A stretch of 64,000 nt of DNA, from contig JADKAF010000002.1 in NCBI GenBank assembly GCA_016719295.1, positions 124,001 to 188,000 on the forward strand, in the 5' to 3' direction. Each line of letters begins with the position of its first letter. The stretch's first letter is position 1. Shown in pieces: positions 53,701 through 62,274 of the stretch. The position numbers and the translations under genes are program-made. The notes below the pieces were generated by a model, which was not told where the DNA came from, did not search any database, and worked only from the letters and a program-made list of their open reading frames with translations. This stretch comes from Planctomycetota bacterium. Its GTDB lineage: Bacteria > Planctomycetota > UBA1135 > JADKAF01.

Positions 53701-54191
53701 CCGCCGGGGCCGATGAGGATGTTCCCCGGCTTCACGTCGCGGTGGATGATCCCGTGCGAGTGGGCGTGCGCGAGCGCGCGTGCGATCTGGATGCCGATCT
53801 CGAGGACCTCTTCCTCCTCGAGCACGCCGCGCGCCTTCAGCACCGCCTTCAGCGAGCGCCCATCAACGTACTCCATCACGAAGTAGTGGCGCCCGGCGTG
53901 CTCGGCGACCTCGATGCCCTTCACGATCTGCGGGTGATCGAGGCGGCCGGCGACGCGCGCTTCGCGCTGTAGGCGCTCCACCGAGAGCCCCTGCTGCGCG
54001 AGATCCGCTCTCAGCACCTTGATCGCGACTGGCCGCTCCATGCCGAGCTGCACGGCGCGATAGATCGTGCCCATGCCTCCGCGGCCGAGGATCCCCAGCA
54101 CGCGGTACCCGGGGAACTCCGGCCACTCGCGCGGGCGCGAGCCGCGCCGCGCTCCTGCTTCTTGTTCCGGACCGCCGTCGTTCAAGCGCAC
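50748..54191 (-). CDS. Giant membrane Ser/Thr protein kinase
   Basis: An 1147-residue PknB-like kinase. Cytoplasmic kinase domain at residues 29-290: GRGGMG loop near 37, Lys58 (VAIKVL), HRDVKPGN with catalytic Asp152, TDLG with Asp170, and APEQ near 196. One membrane helix (311-331) is followed by about 815 extracytoplasmic residues, mostly charged coiled-coil helices up to about 960. A beta-rich end (about 960-1147; Trp-rich, DFDPEFPVRVELALR) recalls lectin/laminin-G folds. Kinase residues are intact. It is followed by an FHA protein and preceded, 70 bp away, by an FHA-GAF sigma-54 activator. Confidence 0.92.
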   Translation of the reverse strand: MRLNDGGPEQEAGARRGSRPREWPEFPGYRVLGILGRGGMGTIYRAVQLGMERPVAIKVLRADLAQQGLSVERLQREARVAGRLDHPQIVKGIEVAEHAGRHYFVMEYVDGRSLKAVLKARGVLEEEEVLEIGIQIARALAHAHSHGIIHRDVKPGNILIGPGGSIKLTDLGLARGPEDPTLTIEGSTVGTPQYMAPEQARDPGAVDRRSDIYALGATLFHALTGCPPFEAETIGQLLTKVLHDPAPDPARLRPEASEGLCLVIRKALQKEPARRYPSAVAMLADLQRVRDHLPPRVSASSLDELDARLGARIAIAAVSVVLAAVIGLVMLTPRADDGSGESPIAEDPVTRDVSAASRAAETALAGEERAVLLGPYLRVLEMLAQVEAAGGKSRASLREQLVADRARLEQALVSQIESTASGLERSGEPPTAAEAATAWKEAIRASVGAEPARLPAVLRSEARLREERVFRLWERRRAEALAAKREELCAGFERFAQRDLDLAAEISEGAFASALRRLDQHYEEARLALKGLLDAAGYREALTALDTSAAPVRRDIDRFAAARVARALEVLDDLDARLQTGSLDLELFADRSPRAWLDDLLEEQGLVSSDELPLTLRLERDPFDRRDGLVGRIDLTLKARREERAERAWAIARANLDLWLPARRYAHALAYLDEKERGEIASGPAARSELEDRREHLVAPLAALLEVVARHLEAEAKAQRSVRAKLRDGSERKGIPRFAGGGAVSLERDGLVLGRDRSCGLEQLAIESLLEWSGAHGDRGAEALFRFADGLATPAESACEDALREILALDRTRGLALQDWLESSRKAWSARSQQVREEIERARQRIEALEQSGELDQALEELRAVSASCAGKPELLTSGFDELEQRLLQRRAGARIEARVRAASPHATVGPALGPEFGGAGTRILYDLRDRAVASELGLERFSGWAWSATNGLYRTRVASQVEQLDVDAKLVFAWGELDFDPEFPVRVELALRCPSDAGRPFYASVTQGEWTLGFLGQASLPVRGNDRSADLLAADAGIGWPLGRIFLARGRSTAAIPALLGRASIEERHGNLWSAPWNGFLRGTTQRLTWTWTEQAARLQVRMGESSAPVLEARPSGVRRRHLRELSLRSWDPLQVWSIALEGRLR

Positions 54192-54261
54192 GCCTCGGTC
54201 GCTCGGGGCGCAGCGAGCATAGCAAGGGCTCCTCGCCCGGCGAAGCCGAGGTCGCGCGCGC

Positions 54262-56244
54262 TCATTCCTCGGCGCTCGCCTCGGCCTCGAGGCCGAGCTT
54301 CTCGAGCTTGCGCTGCAGCGCGAAGCGCGAGATCCCGAGCTCTTGCGCCGCGCGCGATTTGTTGCCGCCGTGCGCGCGCAGCGCGGCGCGGATGGCGCGC
54401 ATCTCCAGCGCGGCGACGCGCGCCGGCAGATCCTGCGCCTCCCCCCCCGCGGGCACCTCGTCGCCCTCGTCCACCTGCTCCTCGAGCAGCGCCGGCGAGA
54501 GGTGCTCCAGCTCCACGACGGCGCCCGCCAGCACGACCCATTTGCGCACCTCGTTCTGGAGTTGGCGGACGTTGCCCGGCCACGCGTAGCTCTCGCAGCG
54601 CTGCAGCACGTCGGGTGCCAGGCGCGGGCGCGCCCGTCCGCTCTCGCGGCAGAAGGTCTCCAGGAAGCAGTCGACGAGCAGCGGCACGTCGCTGCGGCGC
54701 TCGCGGAGCGGCGGCACGCGCACGGGCAGCACGCGCAGGCGATAGAAGAGGTCCTCGCGAAACTCGCCCGAGCGCACCATCTCCTCGAGATCGCGATTGG
54801 AGGCGGAGACGATGCGCACGTCGACGCGCACGATTCGATCCGCGCCGAGCGGCCGCAGCTCCCCCTCCTGGAGCACGCGCAGCAGCTTCTTCTGCATCTG
54901 CGAGCTCATCTCGCTCACCTCGTCGAGGAAGAGCGTGCCGCCGTCGGCGAGCTCGAGCAATCCGCGCTTCGCGCGATGCGCGCCCGTGAACGCGCCCTTC
55001 GCATGGCCGAAGAGCTCGGACTCCAGGAGATCGTCGGGCAGCGCGGCGCAGTTCTCGCTGACGAAGGCCTTGCCGGTGCGCGAGCCGCGCGCGTGGATCG
55101 AGCGCGCGATGAGCTCCTTCCCCGTCCCGGACTCTCCGTGGATCAGCACGGGATAGTCGGAGGTGACGATGCGCTCCAGCGTGCGGAAGAGCTCTAGCAT
55201 CGCCGGCGCCTCGCCGACGATGCCGGGGAAGCGCCGAGCGACGACGTCGCCGCGAGAGAAGCGCAGCTCGCGCTCGACGCCCGTGAGCCGCGCCTCGCTG
55301 CGATCGGCGCGCTCGGCGAGCCGAGCGTTCGCCTGGCGGAGCTCGGCGACGAGGCGCGCGTTCCGCAGCGCCACCGCGGCTTGGGCCGCGAGCGACTCCA
55401 GCAGCTCCACGTCCTGCTCCGCGAACGCGCCCGCCTGCAAGCGGTTGTCGAGGTAGAGCAGCCCCACCACCTCCCCATCGAGCTCGAGCGGCGTGCAGAG
55501 CACCGAGCGCAGCCGCAGATCGACCACGCTGGCGAGGGAGGAGAAACGCTGGTCGTCCTGTGCGTTCAGCGTCAGCACGGAGCGCCGCGTCGAGCGCACT
55601 TGCTCCGCGATCGTCTCGGAGAACTTGGCCTCCGGCATCTCGCCGGCGAAGTTGCGCGCCACCTCGAAAGACCACCCGCCGCTCTCGCGTGCGAGCACGA
55701 GGAACGCGCGCTCGCCACCGGTGAGCTCGAGGGCCGAGTCGACGATCAGCTCGAGCAGCGCCCGCGGCTCGAGCTGGGAGGCCAGCGCCTTGTTGATGCG
55801 GACCAAGGCGTGCAGGCCCTGGCTCGGACGGACCGCGCTGCGCGATTCGGTGGCGAGGGCGATGCCGGTCGCCGTGTCGTCGAGGGGCTTCGCCCGCGGA
55901 GAGCGCCCCCCCGCAGCCGAAGGCTCCTTCCCCGGCGCGACCGCGCCGCCGCAGCTGACGCGCGCGCGGCCGATCTGGATCACGTCCCCGCGCGCGAGCT
56001 CCCGGCGCGCGACGCGCTCGCCGCCGACCAAAGTGCCGTTCTGGCTGCCGAGATCGACGAGCACCCAGCTCTCGCCCTCGCGCTCGAGGCGGCAGTGGTA
56101 GCGGGAGACACCCCGGTCGGCGAGCGGCAGATCGTTGTCGGGCGCGCGCCCGATGCGAACGAAGGGACCGCGGAAGCGATGCTCGGAGCGGGCGCCGTCG
56201 AGCGCGACGGCGAGCACGATTTCTTGCGGATCGAGGGCGGTCAT
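54262..56244 (-). CDS. FHA-GAF-AAA+ sigma-54-dependent transcriptional activator
   Basis: A 660-residue enhancer-binding protein. Order: FHA domain (residues 25-97; RIGRAPDND, SRYHCRL, SQNGTLV), GAF domain (about 150-300), short coiled coil, AAA+ domain (about 345-580; Walker A GESGTGKE, the sigma-54 contact loop GAFTGA, FLDEVSEM) and a Fis-type helix-turn-helix at the end (NKSRAAQELGISRFALQRKL). The FHA domain suggests control by phosphothreonine from the adjacent kinase. The ATG at 56244 begins the FHA domain; earlier codons in frame look random. It is divergent from the MEMO gene. Confidence 0.94.
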   Translation of the reverse strand: MTALDPQEIVLAVALDGARSEHRFRGPFVRIGRAPDNDLPLADRGVSRYHCRLEREGESWVLVDLGSQNGTLVGGERVARRELARGDVIQIGRARVSCGGAVAPGKEPSAAGGRSPRAKPLDDTATGIALATESRSAVRPSQGLHALVRINKALASQLEPRALLELIVDSALELTGGERAFLVLARESGGWSFEVARNFAGEMPEAKFSETIAEQVRSTRRSVLTLNAQDDQRFSSLASVVDLRLRSVLCTPLELDGEVVGLLYLDNRLQAGAFAEQDVELLESLAAQAAVALRNARLVAELRQANARLAERADRSEARLTGVERELRFSRGDVVARRFPGIVGEAPAMLELFRTLERIVTSDYPVLIHGESGTGKELIARSIHARGSRTGKAFVSENCAALPDDLLESELFGHAKGAFTGAHRAKRGLLELADGGTLFLDEVSEMSSQMQKKLLRVLQEGELRPLGADRIVRVDVRIVSASNRDLEEMVRSGEFREDLFYRLRVLPVRVPPLRERRSDVPLLVDCFLETFCRESGRARPRLAPDVLQRCESYAWPGNVRQLQNEVRKWVVLAGAVVELEHLSPALLEEQVDEGDEVPAGGEAQDLPARVAALEMRAIRAALRAHGGNKSRAAQELGISRFALQRKLEKLGLEAEASAEE

Positions 56245-56392
56245 GCTCGCGCAGAGAAGACGGCTCACCTCCGGCGCCCCGAAATGGGTCGCGCGAGCGG
56301 AGGTGATCCCGAGGCGCTGGTAGTTGGCGCTGGGCCGCTGGTTCCCACACGCTATCCTGTTCGCCCGCCAGTTCCAGGCGCTCGCTTCTTCC

Positions 56393-57601
56393 ATGCCTGC
56401 TCCCTTGCGCCCGCTCCAGGTTTCCGTCGCCCGCACGGCCGAGGGGCTGAGGATCGCCGTCAGCGATCCGCTCGGGCTACTGGACCAGGCGCTGCTGCTG
56501 ACTCCCGAGCTCTATTGGATCGCCTGCCACCTGGACGGCGCCTCCTCGCTCGAGGAGCTGCTGCCTCGGCTGCGCGAGCGCGCCCCGGAGATCGACGAGC
56601 AGCTCTTGCGCGACGCCGTGCGCGAGCTCGACCGGCACCTGCTGCTCGACAGCCCGCGCTTCCGGCGCGCCCGCGACCAGGCGCGCGAGCGCTTCCTCGC
56701 GGCGGGCCGACGCGAGCCGCGCCACGCGGAGGGGAACTACCCCGCCGAGGGCGACGCTTGCCGCGAGCATCTCGACGAGCTCTGCGCGGCCGCTCCCGCG
56801 GATCGCGAACCCGCCCCGCTCGCGGTGCGCGCGGTGGTATCGCCGCACATCGACTTCGGTCGCGGCGGCGAGATCTACGCGCGCACTTGGGGACCGCTGC
56901 GCGAGCTGCGCCGACCGCCGCGCCGCGTGATCGCGCTCGGCACGAGCCACGCACCGCTCGACGGTTGCTTCGGCTTCTGCCCTCTGCCGTACGCGACCCC
57001 CTTCGGCGTGCTGCCCCACGACCAAGGCGCCGTCGAGCACCTGCGCGCGGCGTTGCCCGAGGCCGCGCACGGCGAGGCCCTCTGCCATCGGCACGAGCAC
57101 TCGCTCGAGTTCCAAGCCGTCTGGTCCGCGTACGCCTTCGGCGCGCCGCGCTTCGTGCCGCTGCTCGTCGGCTCGTTCCTCGATGCCGAGGATCCTGCGG
57201 CGCCGCCGCGCGCGCAGCCGTGGCTCGAGCCGTGGATCGATGCGCTGAGCTCGGCCTTGGCGGAGCTGGCCGACGCCGAGACGACCTTCGTGGCCGGGGT
57301 CGACCTCGCGCACATCGGCCCGCACTTCGGCGACGAAGATCCGCTCGAGCCCGAGCGGCTGCGATCGCTCGCGCACGCGGACGAGGCGAGCTTGCGCGCC
57401 CTCGAGAGCGGAGACGCGGACGCATTCTGGTCCTCGGTGGCCGCCGACGGAGATGCACGGCGCGTCTGCGGGCTCGCGCCGCTGTACCTCCTGCTGCGCA
57501 CGTTGGAGAAGCTGCCGCGCGCGAGTGCGCAGCGCCGCGGCTACGCGCAGTGCACCTCGCCCGATCAATGCGTGAGCATCGCCGGGATGTGGTTCTCGTG
57601 A
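56393..57601 (+). CDS. MEMO-family protein with N-terminal PqqD-like domain
   Basis: A 402-residue protein of the MEMO/AmmeMemoRadiSam B family, related to extradiol dioxygenases. Residues 1-95 look like a small winged-helix/PqqD-type domain (LLTPELYWIACHLDGASSLE). The MEMO domain (about 140-402) has conserved metal-site segments VVSPHIDFGRGG, RHEHSLEFQ and AGVDLAHIGPHFGDE. The AMMECR1 and radical-SAM partners are not nearby, so this is an orphan MEMO. Biochemical role unknown. Its stop overlaps the next start (GTGA). Confidence 0.88.
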   Translation: MPAPLRPLQVSVARTAEGLRIAVSDPLGLLDQALLLTPELYWIACHLDGASSLEELLPRLRERAPEIDEQLLRDAVRELDRHLLLDSPRFRRARDQARERFLAAGRREPRHAEGNYPAEGDACREHLDELCAAAPADREPAPLAVRAVVSPHIDFGRGGEIYARTWGPLRELRRPPRRVIALGTSHAPLDGCFGFCPLPYATPFGVLPHDQGAVEHLRAALPEAAHGEALCHRHEHSLEFQAVWSAYAFGAPRFVPLLVGSFLDAEDPAAPPRAQPWLEPWIDALSSALAELADAETTFVAGVDLAHIGPHFGDEDPLEPERLRSLAHADEASLRALESGDADAFWSSVAADGDARRVCGLAPLYLLLRTLEKLPRASAQRRGYAQCTSPDQCVSIAGMWFS

Positions 57602-58347
57602 GCGCGCCGGCCGCGCCACCCGCGCCGCGCCGTCTCGGCTGGGGCTCGATCCTGCTGCGCGTGCTGCTGCTGCTCGCGATCCTCGCCTTCGGTTTCCTCG
57701 CGACGCACTTCCCGCCCTTCGATCGCTGGCTCACCAAGGAGCGCTTGATCGAGGCGCTGGAGATCTATCGCAGCTCGCCGCAGGCGGGTGCGCTGCACGC
57801 GTTGCTGTTCACGGCGTTCGCGTGCGCCGCGCTGCCGGTCACCCCGCTCATGCTCGCCGCGGGCTATCTCTTCGGCTTCGCGTGGGGCGCGCTCTACAAC
57901 TGGCTCGGCTCGGTGATCGGCGCGCTCGCCGCCTACGGCTTCGCGCGCTGGCTCGGCGGCGAGGCGATCGAAACTCTGCTGCGGCGCCGCATCGGCTCGT
58001 TCCGCACCGCGGGCTTCCGCACCACGCTCTGGCTGCGCTCGATCCCGGTCTTCCCCTACGTCATCGTGAACTTCGGCGCCGGCGCGGCGAAGGTGCCCTT
58101 CGCGGGCTACACCTTGGCGACGGCGCTCGGCATGCTCCCGAGCTGCGTCTCGTTCACGCTCTTCGCGCATGCGACCGGAGAGGTCTGGAGCGCGCCGACC
58201 TCGGAGAACGTGCTGCTCTTCCTGCTCGCGCTCGCGATCGGAGCGCTCGGCGTGCTGCTCCCCGTGTGGATGCACCGGCGCTGGAAGCGCATCGAGGTAG
58301 CGCGCGCAGCGGCCGCGGCCGCGCCGGATCCCACGCCGCGCGCGTGA
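57598..58347 (+). CDS. VTT-domain (TVP38/TMEM64, DedA-like) membrane protein
   Basis: A 249-residue polytopic protein with about five to six helices. The central segment has the VTT/SNARE-associated pattern LPVTPLMLAAGYLFGFAWG near residue 80, followed by LRSIPVFPYVIVNFGAGAAK near 143. Family members are implicated in lipid scrambling or undecaprenyl-phosphate recycling. GTG 57598 overlapping the MEMO stop is preferred; an ATG 30 bp upstream is possible and would add ten polar residues. It ends 31 bp before the comEC-like gene. Confidence 0.85.
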   Translation: MSAPAAPPAPRRLGWGSILLRVLLLLAILAFGFLATHFPPFDRWLTKERLIEALEIYRSSPQAGALHALLFTAFACAALPVTPLMLAAGYLFGFAWGALYNWLGSVIGALAAYGFARWLGGEAIETLLRRRIGSFRTAGFRTTLWLRSIPVFPYVIVNFGAGAAKVPFAGYTLATALGMLPSCVSFTLFAHATGEVWSAPTSENVLLFLLALAIGALGVLLPVWMHRRWKRIEVARAAAAAAPDPTPRA

Positions 58348-58378
58348 CCTTCGCGCCGCACGCGCGTCGAGGGCGCGC

Positions 58379-59788
58379 GTGTTCCCGATCCCGCACAGCA
58401 TGCTGGCCCTCGGCGCCGCGATCGGCGCGGCCCTGGTCGCCGTCCAGGCGCCGCCGTCGCCCTGGCTCCGCGCGGCGCTGCTCGTCGGCGCCGCGGCGCT
58501 GGCGCTGACGCGCCTCGCGCCGCTGCCCGGGCTCTCGCGCTGGCTCCTCGCGCTCGGAGCGCTCGTCGCGGCCGGAGTGGGCCCAGCGGCTCCGCCGAGC
58601 GCCGAGCGCGCGACGCCAGGGCTCTACCGCGTCGTCGGGAGCATCACGCGCGTCGATCCCGCCCGCGAGCACTTCGGCGCGAGCGCCGCGCTGCTCGACG
58701 ATCGCGGCCGATCCATCGAGCTGCGCTTCGAGGACGCGCCGCCCGGGCTGCGCGCCGGCGAGCGCTGGAGCGTCCTCGGGCGTCTGCTCGAAGAGCGCCC
58801 GCTGCGGAACTTCGACACCGGCCCCGACGAGCGCGTCCCGCTGCGCCTGCTCTGCTGCGGCGCTTCGCTGCAGCGCGTGCGCAGCGCCAGCCTCGTGCGC
58901 CGCTGCGCCGAGGATCTGCGCGCGGAGCTCACGCGGCGCATCGATGCGCTCTTCCCCGCGGCGCAGCGCGGCGTGGCGCAGGCGCTGCTCCTGGGCCACG
59001 CGCGCGCGATCGAGCCCGCGCAGCGCGAGCGCCTGCGCGCGACCGGCACGGCGCATCTCATCGCCGTCTCGGGCGCGCACGTGATGCTCTTCCTCGCGTT
59101 GCCGCTGCTGCTCCTGCGCTCGTGGCGTCGATGCTGGCGGGTACCTGCACTCGCGCTGCTCGTCGTGGGCTACACGCTGATCACGGGGGGAGCCGCGCCC
59201 GTGCGACGCGCGGCGGTCTTGGTCGCGACGCAGCTCGCCTGCGACGTGCTGGGCCGACCGCACCGCGGCAGCGACGCCCTCGCGTGGTCCGCGGTCATCG
59301 AGCTCGCTTGCGCTCCGGAGCAGATCTTCGATCTCTCGTTCCTGCTGAGCTATCTCGCCGTCGCGGGCCTGCTGCTCGCGCTGCGCGATGCGCCCGCGCC
59401 GAGCTCGTGGTTCGAGCGCGTCGAGCTCACGCTGCGCATCGGCCTCGGCGCGACCGCGGCGACCTTGCCGCTCCTGCACTTCGCCTTCGGCACCTTCTCC
59501 CCGCACACGCTGTGGCTCTCGCCTCTCGGCAGCCCGCTGCTCGCGTGCTCGATGGCGCTCGGCTATCTCGCGCTCGGCCTCGGCTCCTCGGCACTCGGGT
59601 GGGCCGCGGCGCAGCCACTCGCGCTCTTCGACCAGCTGCTCGTCTTCGCCGACAGCCTCGCCGGAACGCCGATCGGGCTCGGCACCTTCCCCCTGCTCGC
59701 GAGCACCGCGCTCGCGCTGGCGACCTCGCGCTGCTCGCCGGCGCGCGGCGCGGCGCCAAGCTCGCGGCCGCGCTCGCCGCGCTCGTGA
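58379..59788 (+). CDS. comEC: ComEC/Rec2 channel part (N-terminal OB and competence domains)
   Basis: ComEC forms the inner-membrane channel for DNA uptake. The 469-residue product has N-terminal helices, an OB-like domain (DUF4131-type, about residues 80-160) and the competence domain (about 180-440) with ATGTAHLIAVSGAHVMLFLA near 221, GAAPVRRAAVL near 271 and FDLSFLLSYLAVAGLLL near 318. It ends in a non-hydrophobic tail (SRCSPARGAAPSSRPRS) just where the last helix and the metallo-beta-lactamase domain should follow. Those lie in the next frame, so this is either a split gene or a frameshift near 59725-59745. Confidence 0.88.
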   Translation: MFPIPHSMLALGAAIGAALVAVQAPPSPWLRAALLVGAAALALTRLAPLPGLSRWLLALGALVAAGVGPAAPPSAERATPGLYRVVGSITRVDPAREHFGASAALLDDRGRSIELRFEDAPPGLRAGERWSVLGRLLEERPLRNFDTGPDERVPLRLLCCGASLQRVRSASLVRRCAEDLRAELTRRIDALFPAAQRGVAQALLLGHARAIEPAQRERLRATGTAHLIAVSGAHVMLFLALPLLLLRSWRRCWRVPALALLVVGYTLITGGAAPVRRAAVLVATQLACDVLGRPHRGSDALAWSAVIELACAPEQIFDLSFLLSYLAVAGLLLALRDAPAPSSWFERVELTLRIGLGATAATLPLLHFAFGTFSPHTLWLSPLGSPLLACSMALGYLALGLGSSALGWAAAQPLALFDQLLVFADSLAGTPIGLGTFPLLASTALALATSRCSPARGAAPSSRPRSPRS

Positions 59789-60540
59789 TGCTCGGCGCGC
59801 TCTGGCCCTCGCATCGCCCCGAGGTCGCGCCGCGCTTCTTCGTGGAGGTGCTCGACGTCGGCCACGGCACCTGCGTCCTGCTCGGCGAGCCGGGCGGCCG
59901 CGTCGCGCTCTTCGACGCCGGCTCGCGCCACGCCGCGCGCAGAGCTGGCCAGAGCTTGCGCGCGCGTCTCGAGCACCACGGCGCGCGCGAGCTCCTCTTC
60001 GCCGCCATCTCGCACCGCGACGACGATCACCGCAACCTGTTGCGCGACCGCGCCGAGCTCCCGCCGGTGCGCACGCGCATCGGCCCGCCCGGCTGTCCCG
60101 ATGTGGATCAAGAGCTCTTCTCCGGCGTGCTGCGCTTCTCCCTCGGGGAGGCCGTCGTCACCCTGCACGCCCCGCGCGCGCGCCTGGGCGCGCCGGCGAA
60201 CGATCGCTCGCTCTGGATGCAGGTCGAGCTCGGCGAGCATCGCCTGCTCTTCTTCGGCGACGCGGACTGGCTGGGGCTCGCGGAGGTGCTGGACGAGCTG
60301 CCGAGCGGATGCGACGCGCTGCTCTGGCCCCATCACGGCCGCACTCGCGCGGGCGGACGCGCGCTGATGGCGCGCGCTCGACCGCGGGCGATCTGGATCA
60401 GCGACGAGTCCGCGCACGCGCTCGAGGACATCGCCGCGAGCGTCCCCGTGCTCGCGACCGCGGAGCGCGGAGCGCTGCTCTGGACCATGGAAGCGGATGG
60501 CGCGGTGCGAACGACGTGGGCGGCGGCGTCCCGACCTTGA
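59785..60540 (+). CDS. ComEC metallo-beta-lactamase part
   Basis: A 251-residue metallo-beta-lactamase-fold protein equal to the C-terminal domain of ComEC, which may degrade the non-transported strand. Motifs: LDVGHGTCVLL near residue 24, HRDDDH (77-82, the HxDxDH-like metal site), FGDADW near 160 and PHHGRTRAGG near 185. The proposed start GTG 59785 overlaps the previous TGA (GTGA). However, the frame is open further upstream and encodes a good membrane helix (LAAALAALVMLGALW), as expected for continuous ComEC. Confidence 0.8.
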   Translation: MMLGALWPSHRPEVAPRFFVEVLDVGHGTCVLLGEPGGRVALFDAGSRHAARRAGQSLRARLEHHGARELLFAAISHRDDDHRNLLRDRAELPPVRTRIGPPGCPDVDQELFSGVLRFSLGEAVVTLHAPRARLGAPANDRSLWMQVELGEHRLLFFGDADWLGLAEVLDELPSGCDALLWPHHGRTRAGGRALMARARPRAIWISDESAHALEDIAASVPVLATAERGALLWTMEADGAVRTTWAAASRP

Positions 60541-60846
60541 GCAACGCGCGCCGTCTGCGGCGCACGCACGCGAGCGACGAGCACGCGCTGGGGGCTCTGC
60601 TGCCCCGCGACCTGCCGGGGCTCGAGCTTCGGGCGCGACGCCGTCGTCGAGCTGCTGCGCTACGTTCCGCACTTCTTCCGCTCGGATCGCGAGCGCTTGC
60701 GCGGGCGCCTCTCGCGCATCGTCGCTAACGCGCGGCGAGACGAGCACGACGGGCATCGCTCTCGGCGCCGCGCCGCGGAGCGCGAGCCGTGGATCCGCCT
60801 GGCGCTCGAGCGGATCGCCCCCGAGCTCCGTCAGCGAAGACGGCAC
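60537..60846 (+). pseudogene. Possible decayed sigma-factor-like gene
   Basis: A TTG at 60537 overlaps the previous stop (TTGA) and opens a frame giving SDEHALGALLPRDLPGLE. After about 60628 the sensible reading moves to the next frame: GRDAVVELLRYVPHFF then LRGRLSRIVANARRDEHD, which resembles regions of ECF sigma factors (FRxWLxRIVxNxxRD). No region 4 can be found. The whole stretch 60541-61074 has no intact gene. The assignment rests on short resemblance only. Confidence 0.25.
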
Positions 60847-61074
60847 GCGGAGACGCCTCCCCCCGCGCTCTGTCGCAGCTCGTCGAGCGATTGCGAGAGC
60901 TGCAGAGCGGACCGCTCGGGAGCAGAGGGGCTCCGCTCCTACGCCTCGGGCGGCACCGCTCGGAGAAATCCGAGGAGAGCGTGCTCCTTCTCGCGCTACG
61001 CGTGGCCGGAGGGTTGCGCCCGCGCTCCGCGGAGCGCCCTTCCTCGCGATCCCAGCCGCTCCGACCAGCCGCCC

Positions 61075-62262
61075 ATGCCAGCCGTCATGCTCCGCACGCT
61101 CTTCCGCGCGTTCCTCTGCCTCGCCGCCGCCTCGACGTCGCTCCCTCTCTCCGCCCAGAGCGTCTGGCGCGCTCGATTGAGCGGCGACCAGGTGATCCCG
61201 CCGCGGCAAGGCAACGAGCTGGCGTTCGCCGACCTCTTCCTCGACCCGGGTAGCGGCGCGCTGCTCGCGCGCGTCGACGCGCCTGCGGGCACGGCCGCGG
61301 GCGCGTTCGCACGCGTGCGGCGCGGCGCGCCGGGAGCGCTTCCGGCCGAGAGCTTGTTCGTCCTCTCCGCCGTCGATCCCTACCGTTTCAGCGGGGCGCT
61401 GCCGAGCCCCACGCCCGCGCAGCTCGCCGAGCTGGCGCGCGGCGAGTGGCACATGGAGCTCCTGCCCCCGCCGAGCCTCGGCTCGACGCCCTTGCTGCGC
61501 GGCGCGCTGCACGTCGGCCAGGACGCGTTCCACTTCTCCGGCGACGGCGCGCAGGCGCTGCCGCCGACCGCGAGCTCCGGACGCTTCGCGGGGAACTTCG
61601 GCTTCGCCCCCGACGGACGCGCGACCTACACCATCTTCGCCAACGCCGGGAGCCCGGTGCTCCACGCGACGCTGCGCTTCGGCGACGCGACGCGCGAGAG
61701 CAACGAGCCCCTCTTCACGATGCTGCCTACCATCGGCGGCTCGGGGGCGCTCTTCCTCGGCAGCACACCCGCGCTGAGCGAAGCCCAGCGCGCGCGCCTC
61801 CAGGAGGGGCAGGTCTGGCTCACGATCGCGACCCAGGCGCACCCCGACACCGTGGCGCAGCCCGGCGGCGAGCTGCGCGGAACGCTGCGCGCGACGGCGG
61901 TCGAGTACGGCTCGGGCCAAGGCGCGAACGGCTTCGCCCCGCGCCTCCTCAATCTCTTCCCTTGGTCGCCCGGCTCGCTGCTGCTGCTCGGCGTGCAGCA
62001 CGATCCGAGCGGCGGGACCTTCGCCGCGGGCTTCGTCTGCGCGAGCCTCGCCCCGCTCTTCCTGCCGCTGCCGAGCCTGGGCGATCTCTGGATCGATCCC
62101 ACGCAGGCGCTGGTCCTGCCGCTGCCGAGCTCGGGCCTCCTCCAAGGCAGCGTGCCGGTGGGCGTTCAGCGCGGGCTCTGGATCTACCTCCAGTTCTTGG
62201 GCCTCGGGCCGCAGGCCGAGCCGTACGTCTCTCCGGGCCTCGCCGTGCAAACCGTTTGGTGA
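61075..62262 (+). CDS. Secreted protein with two CHRD domains
   Basis: A 395-residue exported protein. A signal peptide (LRTLFRAFLCLAAASTSLPLSAQ) is followed by two CHRD-like domains, about residues 30-145 (ARLSGDQVIPPRQGNELAFAD) and about 180-265 (ending PGGELRGTL). A C-terminal region rich in Leu/Pro/Gly (LGDLWIDPTQALVLPLP) ends SPGLAVQTVW, a module I associate with secreted planctomycete proteins. CHRD domains are extracellular and of unclear function. The ATG at 61075 or the one four codons later could be the start. Confidence 0.82.
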   Translation: MPAVMLRTLFRAFLCLAAASTSLPLSAQSVWRARLSGDQVIPPRQGNELAFADLFLDPGSGALLARVDAPAGTAAGAFARVRRGAPGALPAESLFVLSAVDPYRFSGALPSPTPAQLAELARGEWHMELLPPPSLGSTPLLRGALHVGQDAFHFSGDGAQALPPTASSGRFAGNFGFAPDGRATYTIFANAGSPVLHATLRFGDATRESNEPLFTMLPTIGGSGALFLGSTPALSEAQRARLQEGQVWLTIATQAHPDTVAQPGGELRGTLRATAVEYGSGQGANGFAPRLLNLFPWSPGSLLLLGVQHDPSGGTFAAGFVCASLAPLFLPLPSLGDLWIDPTQALVLPLPSSGLLQGSVPVGVQRGLWIYLQFLGLGPQAEPYVSPGLAVQTVW

Positions 62263-62274
62263 GTCGCGCGCGCG

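Noticed and set aside
50823..53972. Very long open frame on the plus strand opposite the giant kinase
   Set aside because: It is an antisense shadow caused by high GC and codon bias; the kinase on the other strand has all catalytic motifs.
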